DNA of 64,000 bases from Trichobilharzia szidati (GCA_944472155.2 OX235277.1:24190804-24254803), one strand, 5' to 3'; counted from the first letter of the stretch, positions 10,991 to 22,828 are shown. The notes: a model not told the origin generated them from the letters alone. A program made the numbers and translations.

Positions 10991-12362
10991 AGAGACTTAA
11001 GTCAATGCAAGAACTGGCGCGGAAGTATGCTCCTGTCCATCCCAAGCAAAATACTAAGCCGCATCATCCTGGAGAGAATCAAACATGCCCTGGATGAAAA
11101 ACTTCGACCGGAACAGACTGGATTCAGGAGAAACAAGTCATGCATTGATAAGATCGACACATTACGGATCATCATTGAACAAAGCTTGGAATGGCAGTCA
11201 CCTCTCTATCTCAACTTCATCGACTTTGAGAAGGCCTTTGACAGCGTCGATCGAGAGGTGATTTGGAAACTACTTCGCTACTACGGGGTGCCACCGACAA
11301 TTATACATCTCATCCAACAGCTGTACGACAATGCTGCATGCCAAGTAATCCACAACGGGAAACTTACGGAATCCTTCGAAGTGAGGACAGGAGTAAGACA
11401 AGGCTGCCTACTATCGTCAATGATTTTCTTGATTGCAGTAGACTGGATAATGCGACAAACAGCGGGCAATGAGGAAACAGGCATAAAATGGACACACACA
11501 AAAAGCTTGGAGAATCTGGACTTTGCCGATGATATATGTCTGATTTCCCACAAACAATGGAAAATATGCAAGTGAAAAGCAACAAGTTGGTAGAAGAAGC
11601 ATCAAAGATAGGAATTCACTTCAGGTGAACAAAGAGAAAACAGAGGTGATGAAGATTCCTGGGCAACACCACTAACAGCAACAACAACAACAGAAAACAA
11701 TCAGCGTAAATGGAAGGAACCTGAAAGAAGCAACCTCTTTTACCTACCTGGGAAGCATCGTTTCAACTACAGGCGGAATCGACGAGGATATCAAAGCAAG
11801 AATCGGAAAAGCAAGACAAGCTTTCACTACTCTCAAGTCTGTGTGGAGGTCAGCAGCACTCAGCATCAAAAATAAGATCCGGATTTTCAACTCCAGTGTG
11901 AAGTCAGTGCTACTATACGGATCAGAGACTTGCACTGCGCGTCATAAAGAGCATCTCAAACAAACTACAGACCTTCATTAACAGTTGTCTTCGCTCAATA
12001 TTCAAGATCAGATGAATGGCTAGAAAAGATCAGCAACAGAGATCTCTGAGAGCGAACCAACCAAGAACTGATTGTGAAACAAATAGGCAGGAAGAAATGG
12101 AGATGGATTGACCATACTCTGAGGTAACCATCAAGTGACATCACTAGACAAGCCATCGCTCGAGTGGAAACCGAAAGGGAAGCGGCGAGTTGGTCGTCAG
12201 TGTGAGGGTGACTTGGAGGAGGTCATGTGAAGAGGAGATGAAGGCGTGTGTGCAGACTTGAAGCCAGGTGAAGACTCTAGCGCAGAGCCGAACGCAATGG
12301 AGACGCACGGCTGAAGCCCTATGTTCCTCTAGGAATTAAAGGAAACAATAAGAAGAAGAAAT
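10984..12362 (+). mobile_element. RTE-like retrotransposon, RT domain to 3' end, 5'-truncated
   Basis: This is the best preserved RTE-like copy. The frame 11027-11575 (182 residues) carries RT motifs: ILERIKHALDEKLRPEQTG, NFIDFEKAFDSVDREVIWKL, RTGVRQGCLLSSMIFL and LDFADDICL with the catalytic FADD. After a frameshift the 3' part (11580-12330) has the YLGSIV region, R-K-W-R-W-I and the end AEALCSSRN. The RT copies its own RNA at a nicked site. The endonuclease is missing, as expected for a 5'-truncated insertion. It lies in the intron between micro-exons 10 and 11. Confidence 0.88.
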
Positions 12363-12454
12363 ACCAAGTAAACGACCATTTTCATATTTTCGTTCATAAT
12401 TTTTCAAGTATTGATTTTGTAGGGATTTTGTTTGATTGGATGGAGGATTTCATC

Positions 12455-12645
12455 ATGAGCTGACATTAGTGGCGTAATGGTCTACGAGCTCGCCTTCCAA
12501 CGAGAAGGTCCTGGGTTCAAACTCTGGTGAGTGCATAATGATCAAGAGTCCCAAGAGACTAGGACGAAACAGCTGTTCAGTACTCCCAGTTTTTCCAGTG
12601 GTTCTCTGACTGATGTCAGCTCATGATGAAATCCTCCATTCTTTC
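12455..12645 (+). repeat. Sm-alpha-like SINE, plus strand
   Basis: Contains agtggcgtaatggtctacgag (A-box area), tcctgggttcaaactctgg (B-box), and gagactaggacgaaacagctg with GAAAC intact, but aatgatca replaces CTGATGA. It ends gatgaaatcctcc. The 40 bases before it (gtagggattttgtttgattgg, ggaggatttcatcatgagctg) are the start of an inverted copy. Confidence 0.75.
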
Positions 12646-12689
12646 ATAAATGTATTATTTCGAGTTTTTCCGGTTGGATGTGGTTGCGT

Positions 12690-13000
12690 CTGAGTGACTT
12701 CCAATAATATTTCGAGTTCCACTATTTCGAGTTTGACAATTGAGTGAGGATACATACTCGCCATGGATGACATTGGGTGGTGGTCTCTCTGGTCGTCGAA
12801 CCGAGTCCCACTGGTTGAATCGCTCCCAAGCTTGCTTTGTAATCAGAAGGTCAAATTCTTTCAAGTAGGTTCGTACAGTTGAGTAGTTCAAAACTAGGAC
12901 AAAGCATCTGTTCAGTACTCCCTATTGGTTCCCGATGGTTCTCTCACTGATATCGATCAATGGTCGAATCAAATCCCTACAACCTAACTCTTGAAAATAC
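12690..13000 (+). repeat. Sm-alpha-like SINE, diverged
   Basis: Matches the family from the 5' block (gtgaggatacatactcgcc) through cccactggttgaatcgctcc and ggttcgtacag to actaggacaaagcatctgtt. Many changes, including loss of the first hammerhead half. Confidence 0.55.
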
Positions 13001-13320
13001 ATTATTGTCAATATTTCCACTTAAATTTTAATTTTACATTCGTATTCTTATTGACATTATTATTATCGATGTAAATGTCCTGGTAATTATTTCCCATCTT
13101 ACTATGTGATATACAGAGAAAACTAGATGCGATGTTAGATTACATACTGAAAATTCCACATTGTTTCAAAAGTACTATTTGGAATAAAGCCATTCATGCT
13201 TCTTCGTATTAGAATGAACTTGAAATATATACTAAAGTGCGTAAGATGTATTATCGGTGAAACCACATTAGGCATTGGCGATGAAATCATATTAATCTAT
13301 CTCTGTATCCATAATTTTAG

Positions 13321-13335
13321 AATCCACTGCGAAAC
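13321..13335 (+). CDS. Putative 15-base micro-exon 11
   Basis: AATCCACTGCGAAAC lies between tccataattttag and gtgagtcggacagtg. Phase 1 reads x-S-T-A-K; the codon shared with exon 10 is GAA (Glu). The following intron start is almost identical to that of exon 7. Confidence 0.72.
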
Positions 13336-13494
13336 GTGAGTCGGACAGTGGTGTGAATTGCATGTGATTCTGTTTATGATCTAGTTTACTAGTAACGTGA
13401 AGGCATTACTATAAAAGGAAATGAAGAGGAACAGATTATTTAGTAGCATAAAGTTAGATAATTCTGTAATGTCAGTAGAGATATTACTATCATA

Positions 13495-14935
13495 TATCGT
13501 TATTATTATTCCCTTGGGTTCCGAGGGGAACATAGGACTACACAGTACATCTCTACTTTCTTCTATTTTCTGCCGTCCTCTTCAACTGGGCCCGTGATTA
13601 TCTTTAGTCCCTCATCTCCTCCTCATTACACGATCTCCTTTATGTCACCCCTGGGACGACCCACTGGTCACATCTCATTGAGATTCCACGCGGGCAGTGG
13701 CCTGCATCGTGTGCTCAACCTAACTCCATTTTCTCCTATGTATTTGTTGAACAGTAGGTTCTTGGTTAGTTTGTTCCCAAACAGAATTTCTCGCTAATTC
13801 TATCTGTACAGCCATCCCGCTATTTGATCTTCAGTATGGAGCCAGCGAAGTGGGCAGCTGTTGACATAAGTTTGCAGCCTACTGAAAATCTTTTTCGTAA
13901 CACGCAGGGCAAGTATCTTACATGTATAGAAGGACCGACTTGTTCTTCATGCTGAGGAGTGAAGAATATTTCCAATCTGATCTCAGGTTGATGAAGGTTT
14001 ATCTCGCCTTTCAGATTCCAACTTTGACATCTTCATCCGTTCTGCCAGCTGTGGTTGAAACCATGATTCCTGGCTGGATAAGTGAAGGAAGCAATCTCTG
14101 TCGAATCTCTTTCGTTGATGGTGATTGGTGCTGGTTGTTCTTGCTGTTGGTTGGTTGATTCGTTGGTTATCTTCAAAACCTCCGTATTATTCTCTATGTT
14201 CGCTTGGAGGTCTATCTTCATTGGGTGCTTCCTCTGCCGGTTCTTTGCTTTTCGCCCGCCTGCAAGTCTTCGAATTTGTGTGACATTAACCATAAATTAT
14301 CCACACGAGAAATCCAGATCTTCTACAGTCTTCTTATCGATCAGTACAGCGTATTCCTGTCTTATCACTCTGTGTGCACAGTGTGACGCATAATCCAGTC
14401 CACTACAACTAAGAGTATCGCTGGTGATAATAGGCGGCCTTGCCTTACTCCCGCATTCACTTTGAACGCCTCACTGGGTTTTCCGTTGTGGATCACCTGA
14501 CATAAGGCATTGTCGTATAGCAACCTGTTCAATGAGGTTGGTATAAATTTGGGCAATTCACGCCATTGTGTTGAGGCAGTTTTCAAACCACTTCTCGGTC
14601 AACTCTGTCTGGTGAAAGCCTTTTCAAAGTTGATAAAGTTGAGCTAGAGGTTTAACTGCTATTTTATGCTTTGTCCGATGACGATGTGTAGATTTGCTAT
14701 TTGATCAACACATGATTTTCCTTTCTTGAATCCAGTTTGTTCCGGGTGGGGGAGGGGAGGAGTTCTGTATCCAGTGCATCTTTTATTCCCTCCAGGATGA
14801 TGAGATTTAGTACTTTTCTTAGCGTGGACAATAGCATAATTCCATGCCAGTTCTTGTTGAGACTTAAGTCGACCTTGTTTGCTAGCCTGACAAGGTGCGG
14901 AGCTATCGACCCTACCCCACAAAACCAAATAAACT
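13495..14935 (-). mobile_element. RTE-like retrotransposon, RT to 3' end, minus strand
   Basis: On the minus strand, starting near 14930: LKSQQELAWNYAIVHAK (out of frame with the RT), PEQTGFKKGKSCVDQIANL, then LYDNALCQVIHNGKPSEAF and VNAGVRQGRLLSPAILLVV at 14365-14586, and the later part near 14033-14293. The 3' tail ends near 13500 (cattccttgggttcc). Frames are broken. Same subfamily as 10984-12362. Confidence 0.85.
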
Positions 14936-14984
14936 GCTACAGAAACTTCGACGCATATTAAAAAAGATATTATGGACGTATTAG

Positions 14985-15425
14985 TATTCGTTCCTTGCCC
15001 TCTGAGGGGAACATGGAGCTTTAGTACCTCACTCCCATTGCACCCCGTCCTCTGCTATCTCCTTCCACAATCACCCAAAACTTTCATTTCCTGCTCAATT
15101 GATTCCCTCTATGTCACCTTTAAACATACAACCCATCACTTCCAATTCATATTATACTAGAGTGCCCATCTGGCGCGTGATGTCACTCAGTAGTCTCTTT
15201 AGCGTATGTCCAACTCATCCAAATCTACATATTTGTGGAGTAACAAGCTGTTCATTATTTTATTGCTAAGGTTTTTTATTGGTCATCCTTTCCAACAGGC
15301 TAGTATGACGAGAAGTCAGTTGTTGATGAATGTCTGCAACCTGTTGGAAATACTTTTTGATACAGCAAATATATTTAGTTATAAAAAAGAATTTCATACG
15401 AGGTCAGATGAAGTCTCGCCTTCCT
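14985..15425 (-). mobile_element. RTE-like retrotransposon, 3' tail, minus strand
   Basis: Repeats the 3' end of the element just upstream: ccctctgaggggaacatgg, then a TATGTCACC and TCCAACAGG area as in 13.5-13.9 kb. It is a separate, shorter insertion in the same orientation, ending about 25 bases before micro-exon 12. Confidence 0.65.
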
Positions 15426-15448
15426 CCTTTTCTTCACACGCATTTTAG

Positions 15449-15463
15449 AAGCTGCTAAGAAAG
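15449..15463 (+). CDS. Putative 15-base micro-exon 12
   Basis: AAGCTGCTAAGAAAG lies between cacacgcattttag and gtaagttgctcactg. Phase 1 reads x-A-A-K-K; the codon shared with exon 11 is CAA (Gln). Last unit of the dense array. Confidence 0.7.
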
Positions 15464-15689
15464 GTAAGTTGCTCACTGATTTCAATAACAATGTTTCTTC
15501 ATTACGTGAGATGAATTGTTCCATAGTTATTGGCGAGTGTTTTGTCAGCCCCGTCTACTCTACCATGCTATCCTAAGGCCGGAAAAAAATAGGGGAGATT
15601 GAGAGTAGGGCTAGCGGCCCTATTTTGAAAAATTAATCAAACTGTTACAGAAAATTCAAGGCACAACAAAAATATTAAATGCAGACGAT

Positions 15690-17325
15690 GAAATGAAGTG
15701 GACTGGTGGAAACCTTCAGGAAGCCAATCCGCTGATGAGCCTTCTTTCAATCCAAGGAAAAATACAGATGGTGACATGGAATGTTAGTACAATGTGCGAA
15801 GCTGGGAAGGCTGCCTAGATTGCCAATGAAATAAGCATATTTGGCATAGAGCTACTAGTGATCTATGAGAGGAGGTGAGATGGATACGGAATCTCAAAAT
15901 GTTAGTAGGCGAAATGCATTATTGAGTTGGGATTGAAATATTCATGGGTTGAAAGGCCGTCGGAGTATTGGATGAGAACGGGGAACTCTTCTTAGCCTTC
16001 TGTGTATTCAGTGATCAAGTGATTGCAGGTGGCGTGAACGGACACAGTGATATACAGAAAGCGACATAGATTTCACCTAACGAACACACCAAAAACCAAA
16101 TAGACTTCATCTTAATGCTGATCAAGAAAATGAAGACGCAGCCTGCCGGACGCAAAATCGAAAAGCGGGGCAGATTCGGGCTCAGAACATTGTCTAGCTC
16201 GAGAAAACTTCAAAGAAGCTGTACATAGGCCGTAATCCTTGTTCAACATTCAGAAACTGAAAGTCGATACCACAAATAAACCTTTGCTGCTGCCAACAGG
16301 GAAAAATAGGAGACGCTTTACAGCATTTCTGAGGAAACCTTCACGAAAGAATACTGAAACACATTAAAAGTGATGCAAAACGAAACCTCTATAGCTGTCT
16401 TAGGAGAAGTTAAGTTTAGCAAACAACGCACTGGAAAATTGGAGAAGAGTGCGAAGAAAGACAAGGACAATTTTACGACACAATGACAAATGAAGAAGAA
16501 CAGGCCACAGACAAGAGGAACCTTGGATCACTGTGCTATATGACCAGGTCGATAGAAGGGAAATGATCAGCAGAGACGAAACCAATAAAAGATGGTGAAA
16601 AGGGTCCAACGACCAAGCAGGACGGGTGAAGGAAACCTGTCCAGAAATATCATCAACTGCCATAGGAATGCTGCTGGACGCCCGACCTCTAACAGAGTAT
16701 AAATCTCGAATGGCGCAAAGCTGCTGAAAGCATGGAAGGCAGGAGAAGCAGACGGAATTTCTGCGCAAGCACTAAAACTGGATCAAGTTTCTTCATCGGA
16801 TGTCCCCGCGCCACTATCACAAAACGTTTTAAAGGAAGGGAAGACAACTAATGATTGAAAGAAAGACTACCTTTTCAAACTGCCAAAAAGGCGAATTTAG
16901 ACCTTTGCAAAAACTGGTGCTGAATCACGCTACATTGCACGCCAACCAACACCTTTATTAGCCTAATTCAGAAGCTATATGATAATGATATGTCAAGTAA
17001 TTCACGATGGAAAACTCAACGGAGCCATTAGAGTGAAGAAACGAGTGACACAAGACTGCTTGCTACCCGTGACGACATTCCTCACTGTGTTGGAATGGAT
17101 CATAGAGTACACTGTACGTGGGGATCACGTGGACAGGTATATGTTGCACCGACAAGAAGACTCTGGAACATCCCAACTTCTCAGGTGACATGTAGCTAAT
17201 TTCACATAAACTCGAAATCTTAGAGGGAAAAACCAACAAGTTGGCTGGAATTCAGGTGAACGCAGAGAAGACAGATGTGATAAAGATAACCAACCAACCA
17301 ATAACGACAAGCACCAAATACTGTT
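15690..17325 (+). mobile_element. RTE-like retrotransposon, endonuclease to RT, decayed
   Basis: Unlike the other copies, this one keeps the N-terminal endonuclease: at about 15765 it reads IQMVTWNVSTMCEAGKAA, the first catalytic block of the AP-like endonuclease, and near 16080 NEHTKNQIDFIL, a late endonuclease block. A linker follows, then RT remnants at 16890-17110 (DNDMSSNSRWKTQRSH region and VTQDCLLPVTTFLTVLEWII). Stops, frameshifts and internal deletions make it non-functional; the catalytic RT motif is not legible. Confidence 0.8.
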
Positions 17326-17525
17326 AAATTCAGGAATTTGAAGGTGATCATCTCTTTTCGAGTTATGTATGTAGACTGTTGAAGCCCTGTGTTATGCTTG
17401 CAGTCCAATGGGATAATAATATTAAACTTTTTTTCCATTTTTAGGGGATTTCTTCCCACGTATGTTGTCATTGACTTGAAAAATTAATGCATTGTAAATA
17501 AATTAGGTCAAATCTTAAAAGTTAC

Positions 17526-17878
17526 GTAATACTAAAGGTGAAGTGGACAGATAATCAGACTTTAAATAAATATCATAAAAATACGAATGAGACGGAAAAT
17601 AAGAGAAGACGGAAGGCACTTCAAAGTTACCTATCGCATTCTGTCGAGCGTTTCGAACGGAATTCGAATCCGTCTTTTACACATAGCCGAAGCTATGGGA
17701 ATTCGAGAGAACAATCGTCGTCTTTGCATACAAAAAAGTGTGTTCTACCTTTGTCTCTCCCTTGACCTAAGTGAATTCTATTCAAAACCCTCCCACCCTT
17801 CCTTATTTTACATCTCCTTTGTACTTTTATGATATTTATTTAAAGTCTGATTATCTGTCCACTTCACCTTTAGTATTA
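17526..17878 (+). mobile_element. Mini Penelope-like unit flanked by inverted repeats
   Basis: About 350 bases. The outer arms (17530-17575 and 17826-17875) are near-perfect reverse complements (taaaggtgaagtggacagat ... atctgtccacttcaccttta). Between them the + strand reads HFKVTYRILSSVSN, then IRIRLLHIAEAMGIRENN and RRLCIQKSVFYLCLSLDL, which is the end of the PLE endonuclease protein. A very short 5'-truncated PLE insertion. Confidence 0.75.
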
Positions 17879-17879
17879 C

Positions 17880-18690
17880 ATAAATTTTGTTATTCGTATC
17901 GCCACCTGCATAAACCTTATTATCAATATTTTGTTATCATTATAATCACCGTTATTAACTACGTTCAAAACATTTACCACAATACTATTATTATTACTAT
18001 TATTTGATCTACAAAATCACCGTCATTGGTTAAATATTTTTACATATAAATCTATGTAAATTAGAGTAAAGGCTGAAAAAGATCTAACTGAAAAAATATT
18101 GTTCGCCTATATATCTTGTTCTAACAGATTATTCATTATTCTAAGTTTCATGCTGAACGAACCTCAGTTAAAGAATTACTGAAAGCCAGGATGTACTGGA
18201 CATCTAGCTTTTGCGTCCTCCTTCGACACTCTCCAATGGTATGCACTCATAGTCTCACCAAAACCTTCAGGGCTTGCAGGGGGAGCTCGCTGAACACTAA
18301 ACCATTGAGACAGAATTCAGTAATAACTGAATGTGACCAGAGCATTTTCGTGCAGCACATGTATTTTACAACCACTTTTATACGAAACAAATCAATCATG
18401 TGACATTCACGGTCAAAACTCTAATAATAAATTATACTGTGAAGAAAAGCGACGATAAGCAACTATGGAAATGTAAACCATCCTGGATAATGCAATGAAA
18501 TCATGAACTGGTTTAAACAAAATGAAACCGTGTATTTCGCCAAAATAACTGATCACACCAGATCGAAACAGTGTTTGATGACAGAGAGAAATGAGAGGTG
18601 AATAATTTTACCATTATTTCAAGGAACTTGAATTTAATCATGGAGTGATGTGGTTTATATATCTCGACTACAGCAGTTTTGTGACTTTTA
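17880..18690. other. No gene recognised
   Basis: AT-rich sequence with short ATT runs (about 17935-18005). No element, exon candidate or coding signal seen. Confidence 0.4.
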
Positions 18691-18699
18691 CTTTGTATT

Positions 18700-19430
18700 C
18701 CACTATACCAGTCTTACTTCTGTTGTCCATTTGGGTATAGTAGTTCAGAAATCTGCAACACACACAAATTTACCAAAAGGAAAATGTATGAGTTTCGATT
18801 CATGACGTAAACTGTACCGTTCCTCCATCTTCGTATTTCTTGACGCTTCACTTTTAAGTCTTTGGAATAAATCATCCAGAAAACTATGAACTTAAGGTTT
18901 GAATATATGTTCAGCAGGCGACAGTCCATTGGTAGTTGGACGATTTGGCGTTGATCAGTAATACAAAACAAACTTTTGTAGCAAGTGTCCCATGGTCCCT
19001 TCCTCTCTTTCTTTAAGAATGGTTCATTTGAGTGCATCAACAAGATGTCCTACTTGAACTATCGACTGCAGATGGTATGGTGGACATCGGACATGCTGAA
19101 TGCTATTTTACTAATTGTATTACTGGAACTGATTTGATGTAAAGTGCACTTCGAAATCAGCTAAAGCTGTATAAGGCAATCCAAAACGGTAGAATACTTC
19201 CTTAAGTTTTCGAACTGTCACAGCTGTCACAGAAACATTATCAATGATAAAAAATTCTAGCCATTTTGAAAATTCATTACCAGGAATTAGTTCCATTGAA
19301 ACGATCCAGTAAAAACAATAGAAACTCTCAACAATACACCTTATGGAATAGATTTTGACCGCAGTTCTCCTATTGCTGGTTGCCGAAAGGCTTCGGTTCA
19401 CTGCCTACAACTTTGGTCAATCTTGATAAA
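18700..19430 (-). mobile_element. Gypsy-type LTR retrotransposon fragment (integrase region)
   Basis: The minus frame 19120-19401 reads MELIPGNEFSKWLEFF, then KLKEVFYRFGLPYTALADFE and VHFTSNQF, matching the integrase core around S-K-W-L-E, F-x-R-F-G-L-P and the second catalytic Asp/Asn block of Gypsy elements. The frame 18714-19043 continues with SNEPFLKKERKGPWDTCYKS, QLPMDCRLLN and later VMNRNSYI, the part after the integrase core. No LTR was seen, and the two frames are split. This is an invertebrate LTR-retroelement remnant. Confidence 0.75.
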
Positions 19431-19439
19431 AAATAATGA

Positions 19440-20520
19440 GCACAAACTAAATTAGTATTAGAATGCTTTGGAATGCTTTTCAAAAATGAGTACAAATTCA
19501 ATTCGGTAGACCGTAGTTACAAATAAAATGAATTTCATTAACAAAACTTTGTGTGTCATTGTGTTTTCAGGCGAATGCAGAGTTTAGATTAGGTTTTTCG
19601 TTGAGGTATTTTTTTGTCAGCATATTTTGAAGAAAAAATTATATCCATTTCTAGGACAAGCTGTTTACAAAACTGCACTTCAGTACAAATAGTTAGTTGT
19701 GCGACTCCAGCAGATATTCTGTTGTCTGAATGGCAAATAGCTTGCAGAGCAATGGAATAATTCAGAAACAGCTATCGTATCACTTATTGATGTGTGTTAG
19801 AAAATACACAAAGCTATGAACCAACAGAGATAGGCGTGAAAAAGCTGGTTCAATCTAAGAAGCACACTGCCACGACTTCAGGAGCTACTAATTAGGCACT
19901 TTACCACCTCCGTTTTCAAATCAGTGAGCTACTCGACGGACAATTTCAATTGGCTTCCAAACTACTGGTCTGAATTTCTCCAAGGAAACAAAGGACGGAC
20001 ATCATATGGTATTGGTTTCTGTGTCAGATTTTAACAGCACTGTGTTATTCAGCATATTGTTAATTTAAAAGAAAAAGCGTTCAGCGAATATTTACACTTT
20101 TAGACTGTACAGTCGCATGCATCCAGTAGATTCTCTTAGCAATAAAATGAGTATCTCCAAATGCTTGTCATTAGAATTGTTTTACATAACAAATTCCTCA
20201 ATGTAGAAAGTGTTAATGGGTTGGAAACTAAAAGAAGACTAAATAAACAAGTAAGGTGACGTACTCTAATCGATAGGTTTGAGTAGATCTCAGCTAAAAC
20301 TAAAACTGAACAAAAGTCAAGTTAACAAATGTGGCAGTAAGGCGTAGAGATTTGATAAGAGGTTGGGGAAGAAGATATTTTACAATTAAGAAGCAAACAA
20401 GCCAGAAAAAGAAGAAACAAAAATTACGTAACTGAGGTCAAGATACATCTGGTACACTGTAGATTTAATAACTGGACAAACTTCTTCTGTATGTGAACTA
20501 ACGTTGCTTCTGCGTTTTGA
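19440..20520. other. No gene recognised
   Basis: No recognisable element. A fair acceptor gtgttttcag at about 19569 has no convincing donor at a multiple of three. Confidence 0.35.
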
Positions 20521-20529
20521 AGAAGTTTT

Positions 20530-20960
20530 TTCCGTACTCTTTTAGCAAGATTCCCACATATCCTGTAGATAACTTCGAAGGTACTTTATGGGTTTGTTTG
20601 GTGTCCCGATTCGATCAGATCTTCCAGAAGACAGCTTTGTAGGGACTTTTTTCTCCTTCATAAATCCATGAGGGTAAGTGTTTGATGATACGGGTACAGC
20701 CAACATATCTAGCCCCACACGGACAAGTGAACTGATAGAAGTACACATTGATGAGGCTAATAGTGGTAGCTTATACTTCACACCCATGCGAATCACTGGT
20801 TTCGTAGAGAAGATTTGTCTGAGTTCAGCCACGAAGAAGCGCTTCTTCAGTAAGTGGAACAGGCGGTTTCTTAGTATTTCTGACAATGAGTTTCCATTGA
20901 AGTAAAGATTCCGAAACAGAAACTGTGGGCGATCTTGGTGGTTTCGGCTTCATAGATTTT
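20530..20960 (-). mobile_element. Penelope-like element fragment, GIY-YIG region
   Basis: Minus-strand reading with frameshifts: ...RNRLFHLLKKRFFVAELRQ, then near 20710-20760 the start of the GIY-YIG part (YQFTCPCGARYVGC-like in another frame) and PHGFMKEKKVPTKL. These align by order with the tail of the copy at 5.5-5.9 kb. Confidence 0.6.
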
Positions 20961-21469
20961 GTGATGAAACGATCTGGGTGTTCAGCTCCTCTTCCCAAGT
21001 ATCCGTTAATTATTGTTTCTCGTGAAAATCAACGGTAAATATTATGCGATAAAAAATATTGAAATTTTTATATAGTATGCAAATGTTTCATACAGAATAA
21101 ACCTAAAATTATTAATTTATAAATATTGTATAGTGTCAAAATTGTATCGGGACAGTAAGTATTAGTATTGAAGAATAGTAAACTTTATAGTTTTGTGTCA
21201 CTAATACAGGAAAATATTTAGGAAATAATCACAAAGCAAAATCTACGCATGAATCTAGAAATCGTACCGTTTACATGCTTTATATTATGGTTGGTTTCGG
21301 CATTAACTATTTAAGGTTGACGACAGTGTTCTCCATCACACGACTTGTAATAGTAAAACTGACTTCCAAGTCCGGATGGTGATATAAAACACTGCAGGTG
21401 GAATGTTGAATTTATTATTTTTAAATGATTTTTGAAACATTATTAGTGCTATGATGGTGTATGCGGCGT

Positions 21470-21708
21470 CGATCGCGCAGAGGTATAATGTTCACCTGCC
21501 ACTCTCTAGGTGGTGCGGGGTTCGATCCACGGCCGACGCATTCCCAAACCTCGCCTAACTGGTAATAAGCCAGTTAAAAAGAGAGAGTTGAGCGTCACAC
21601 AAGCAACCCCGCCCCGAAAAAACAAAAACTACAGCTCCTGAAACTTAAAAGCTCTAGCTCTGAAGTCCTATGTTTCACTGGGAACGCAAAGGAATGAAAC
21701 AAAAATGA
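21470..21708 (+). repeat. tRNA-derived SINE (family B), near complete
   Basis: Starts gcgtcgatcgcgcagaggta with a tRNA-like A-box area and ggggttcgatccacggccga (B-box, exact GGTTCGATCC). The body contains cctcgcctaactggtaataag and the end is aagtcctatgtttcactggg then cgcaaaggaatgaaa. The same body occurs at 57793-58030. Confidence 0.75.
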
Positions 21709-21829
21709 TGGTGTATACTGCTGACTGACATGTGTAAATGGACAAGGTACACATCAATCAATAGCGATCTGACCAAAGCATGGCCATTTGTGGCCATAAA
21801 CACCAGAGTGAGCGCTATCTGGCTAACTC

Positions 21830-22370
21830 CCACAACTTTCCTGCTTTGTTTATATGGATGAGCAAAAATTGATTAGACATTTGAATCAAACCAATATAAG
21901 ATAAAGTACATTCAGAAATAATACTAGCGTTAGCAATCAAATACACTCAGATGGGAAACAAGATGCTTTTACAGTGAAAATTAGTGACCTCCTACAATGT
22001 CATAAGGTGAACTGAATACATTTTAACATTATTTATTATCTCTTCTGAACTGACTGGTAATGATATCTTCCATATCTCTATTATTTGCGTTGAGCCACTT
22101 CTGCTGCATGTGTTGGGTGTAGACTCGATGAACCAGGATTCAGTAATCAATCTCTCTCTCCACCTACCTATATTACTGCTTAGAATTTTGACTCTGTCCC
22201 ACTCTATTGTGTAGTTGTGTGATAATGCGTGCAGTGATATTGCTGAGTTTTTTCTAAATTGCTTATCTTCGTGGGATAAATCATTCTAACCTCAGTTAAA
22301 TTCTTATGTTCTGATAATCTCACTACTCCTGATCTACTAGTTTTAATTTTTTGATTATAGCTTGATTCTA
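21830..22370 (-). mobile_element. Penelope-like element, arm plus endonuclease tail, minus strand
   Basis: 21830-22010 is the reverse complement of the arm at 26700-26850 (agataaagtacattcagaaata). On the minus strand 22204-22350 reads QKIKTSRSGVVRLSEHKNLT then EVRMIYPTKISNLEK, matching SRSGVARLSEYMNLAKGRMI at 26.3 kb. Truncated copy of that subfamily; a family C SINE follows directly. Confidence 0.75.
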
Positions 22371-22535
22371 CACCGTATTTGTGGTACAAGTATGGGATTT
22401 TCAGCATGTGATATCGGTAGCCCAAATTTTGCAGGCCGGCCATTGATATCAGGTGTGCTTCAGCAGGGGATCGAACCCCGGACTATGTGCATGGCTGGCG
22501 AGAGTCCTAACTGCCGTGCCACCGACCTATGTCGT
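22370..22535 (-). repeat. tRNA-derived SINE (family C), minus strand
   Basis: Reverse strand reads ...ggtcggtggcacggcagttaggactctcgcc...ggggttcgatcccctgctga...ggccggcctgcaaaatttgggctaccgatatc...caagctataatc. Full-looking head and body. Confidence 0.7.
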
Positions 22536-22828
22536 TGACCTAACTCACAGTCATTGCAAGGTATTTTGTAAATTATATTATTTTGTTTAATTAGGTCAAC
22601 CTAGAGGGTTTTTAGCCTACAGAGATTGTCTCTGAGTGAGTGAATGCCTTCCTAATTCACGTGTTCCAACTGTGCGAATTGCAAAAAGGCAATTACTAGC
22701 AGTCTGTGTATATTGAAGTTTTATTCTCATAACTAAACGCACAACTTTAATATAAAGCTATCCTGAATAAACTAATCCCTACTTAAGACTGAGAATGAAA
22801 ACTTATTCTGATCTGAATTTGTGTACAG

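Noticed and set aside
16400..16768. 122-residue minus-strand frame
   Set aside because: Shadow of the plus-strand RTE copy at 15690-17325.
20225..20345. gtaagg/gtaagg donors at 20250 and 20336
   Set aside because: No acceptor at a multiple-of-three distance with a pyrimidine tract.
21470..21545. tRNA gene
   Set aside because: A- and B-box-like blocks are present, but the sequence continues as a SINE and does not form a full cloverleaf by eye. The same applies to 2803, 34910, 57793 and 58495.
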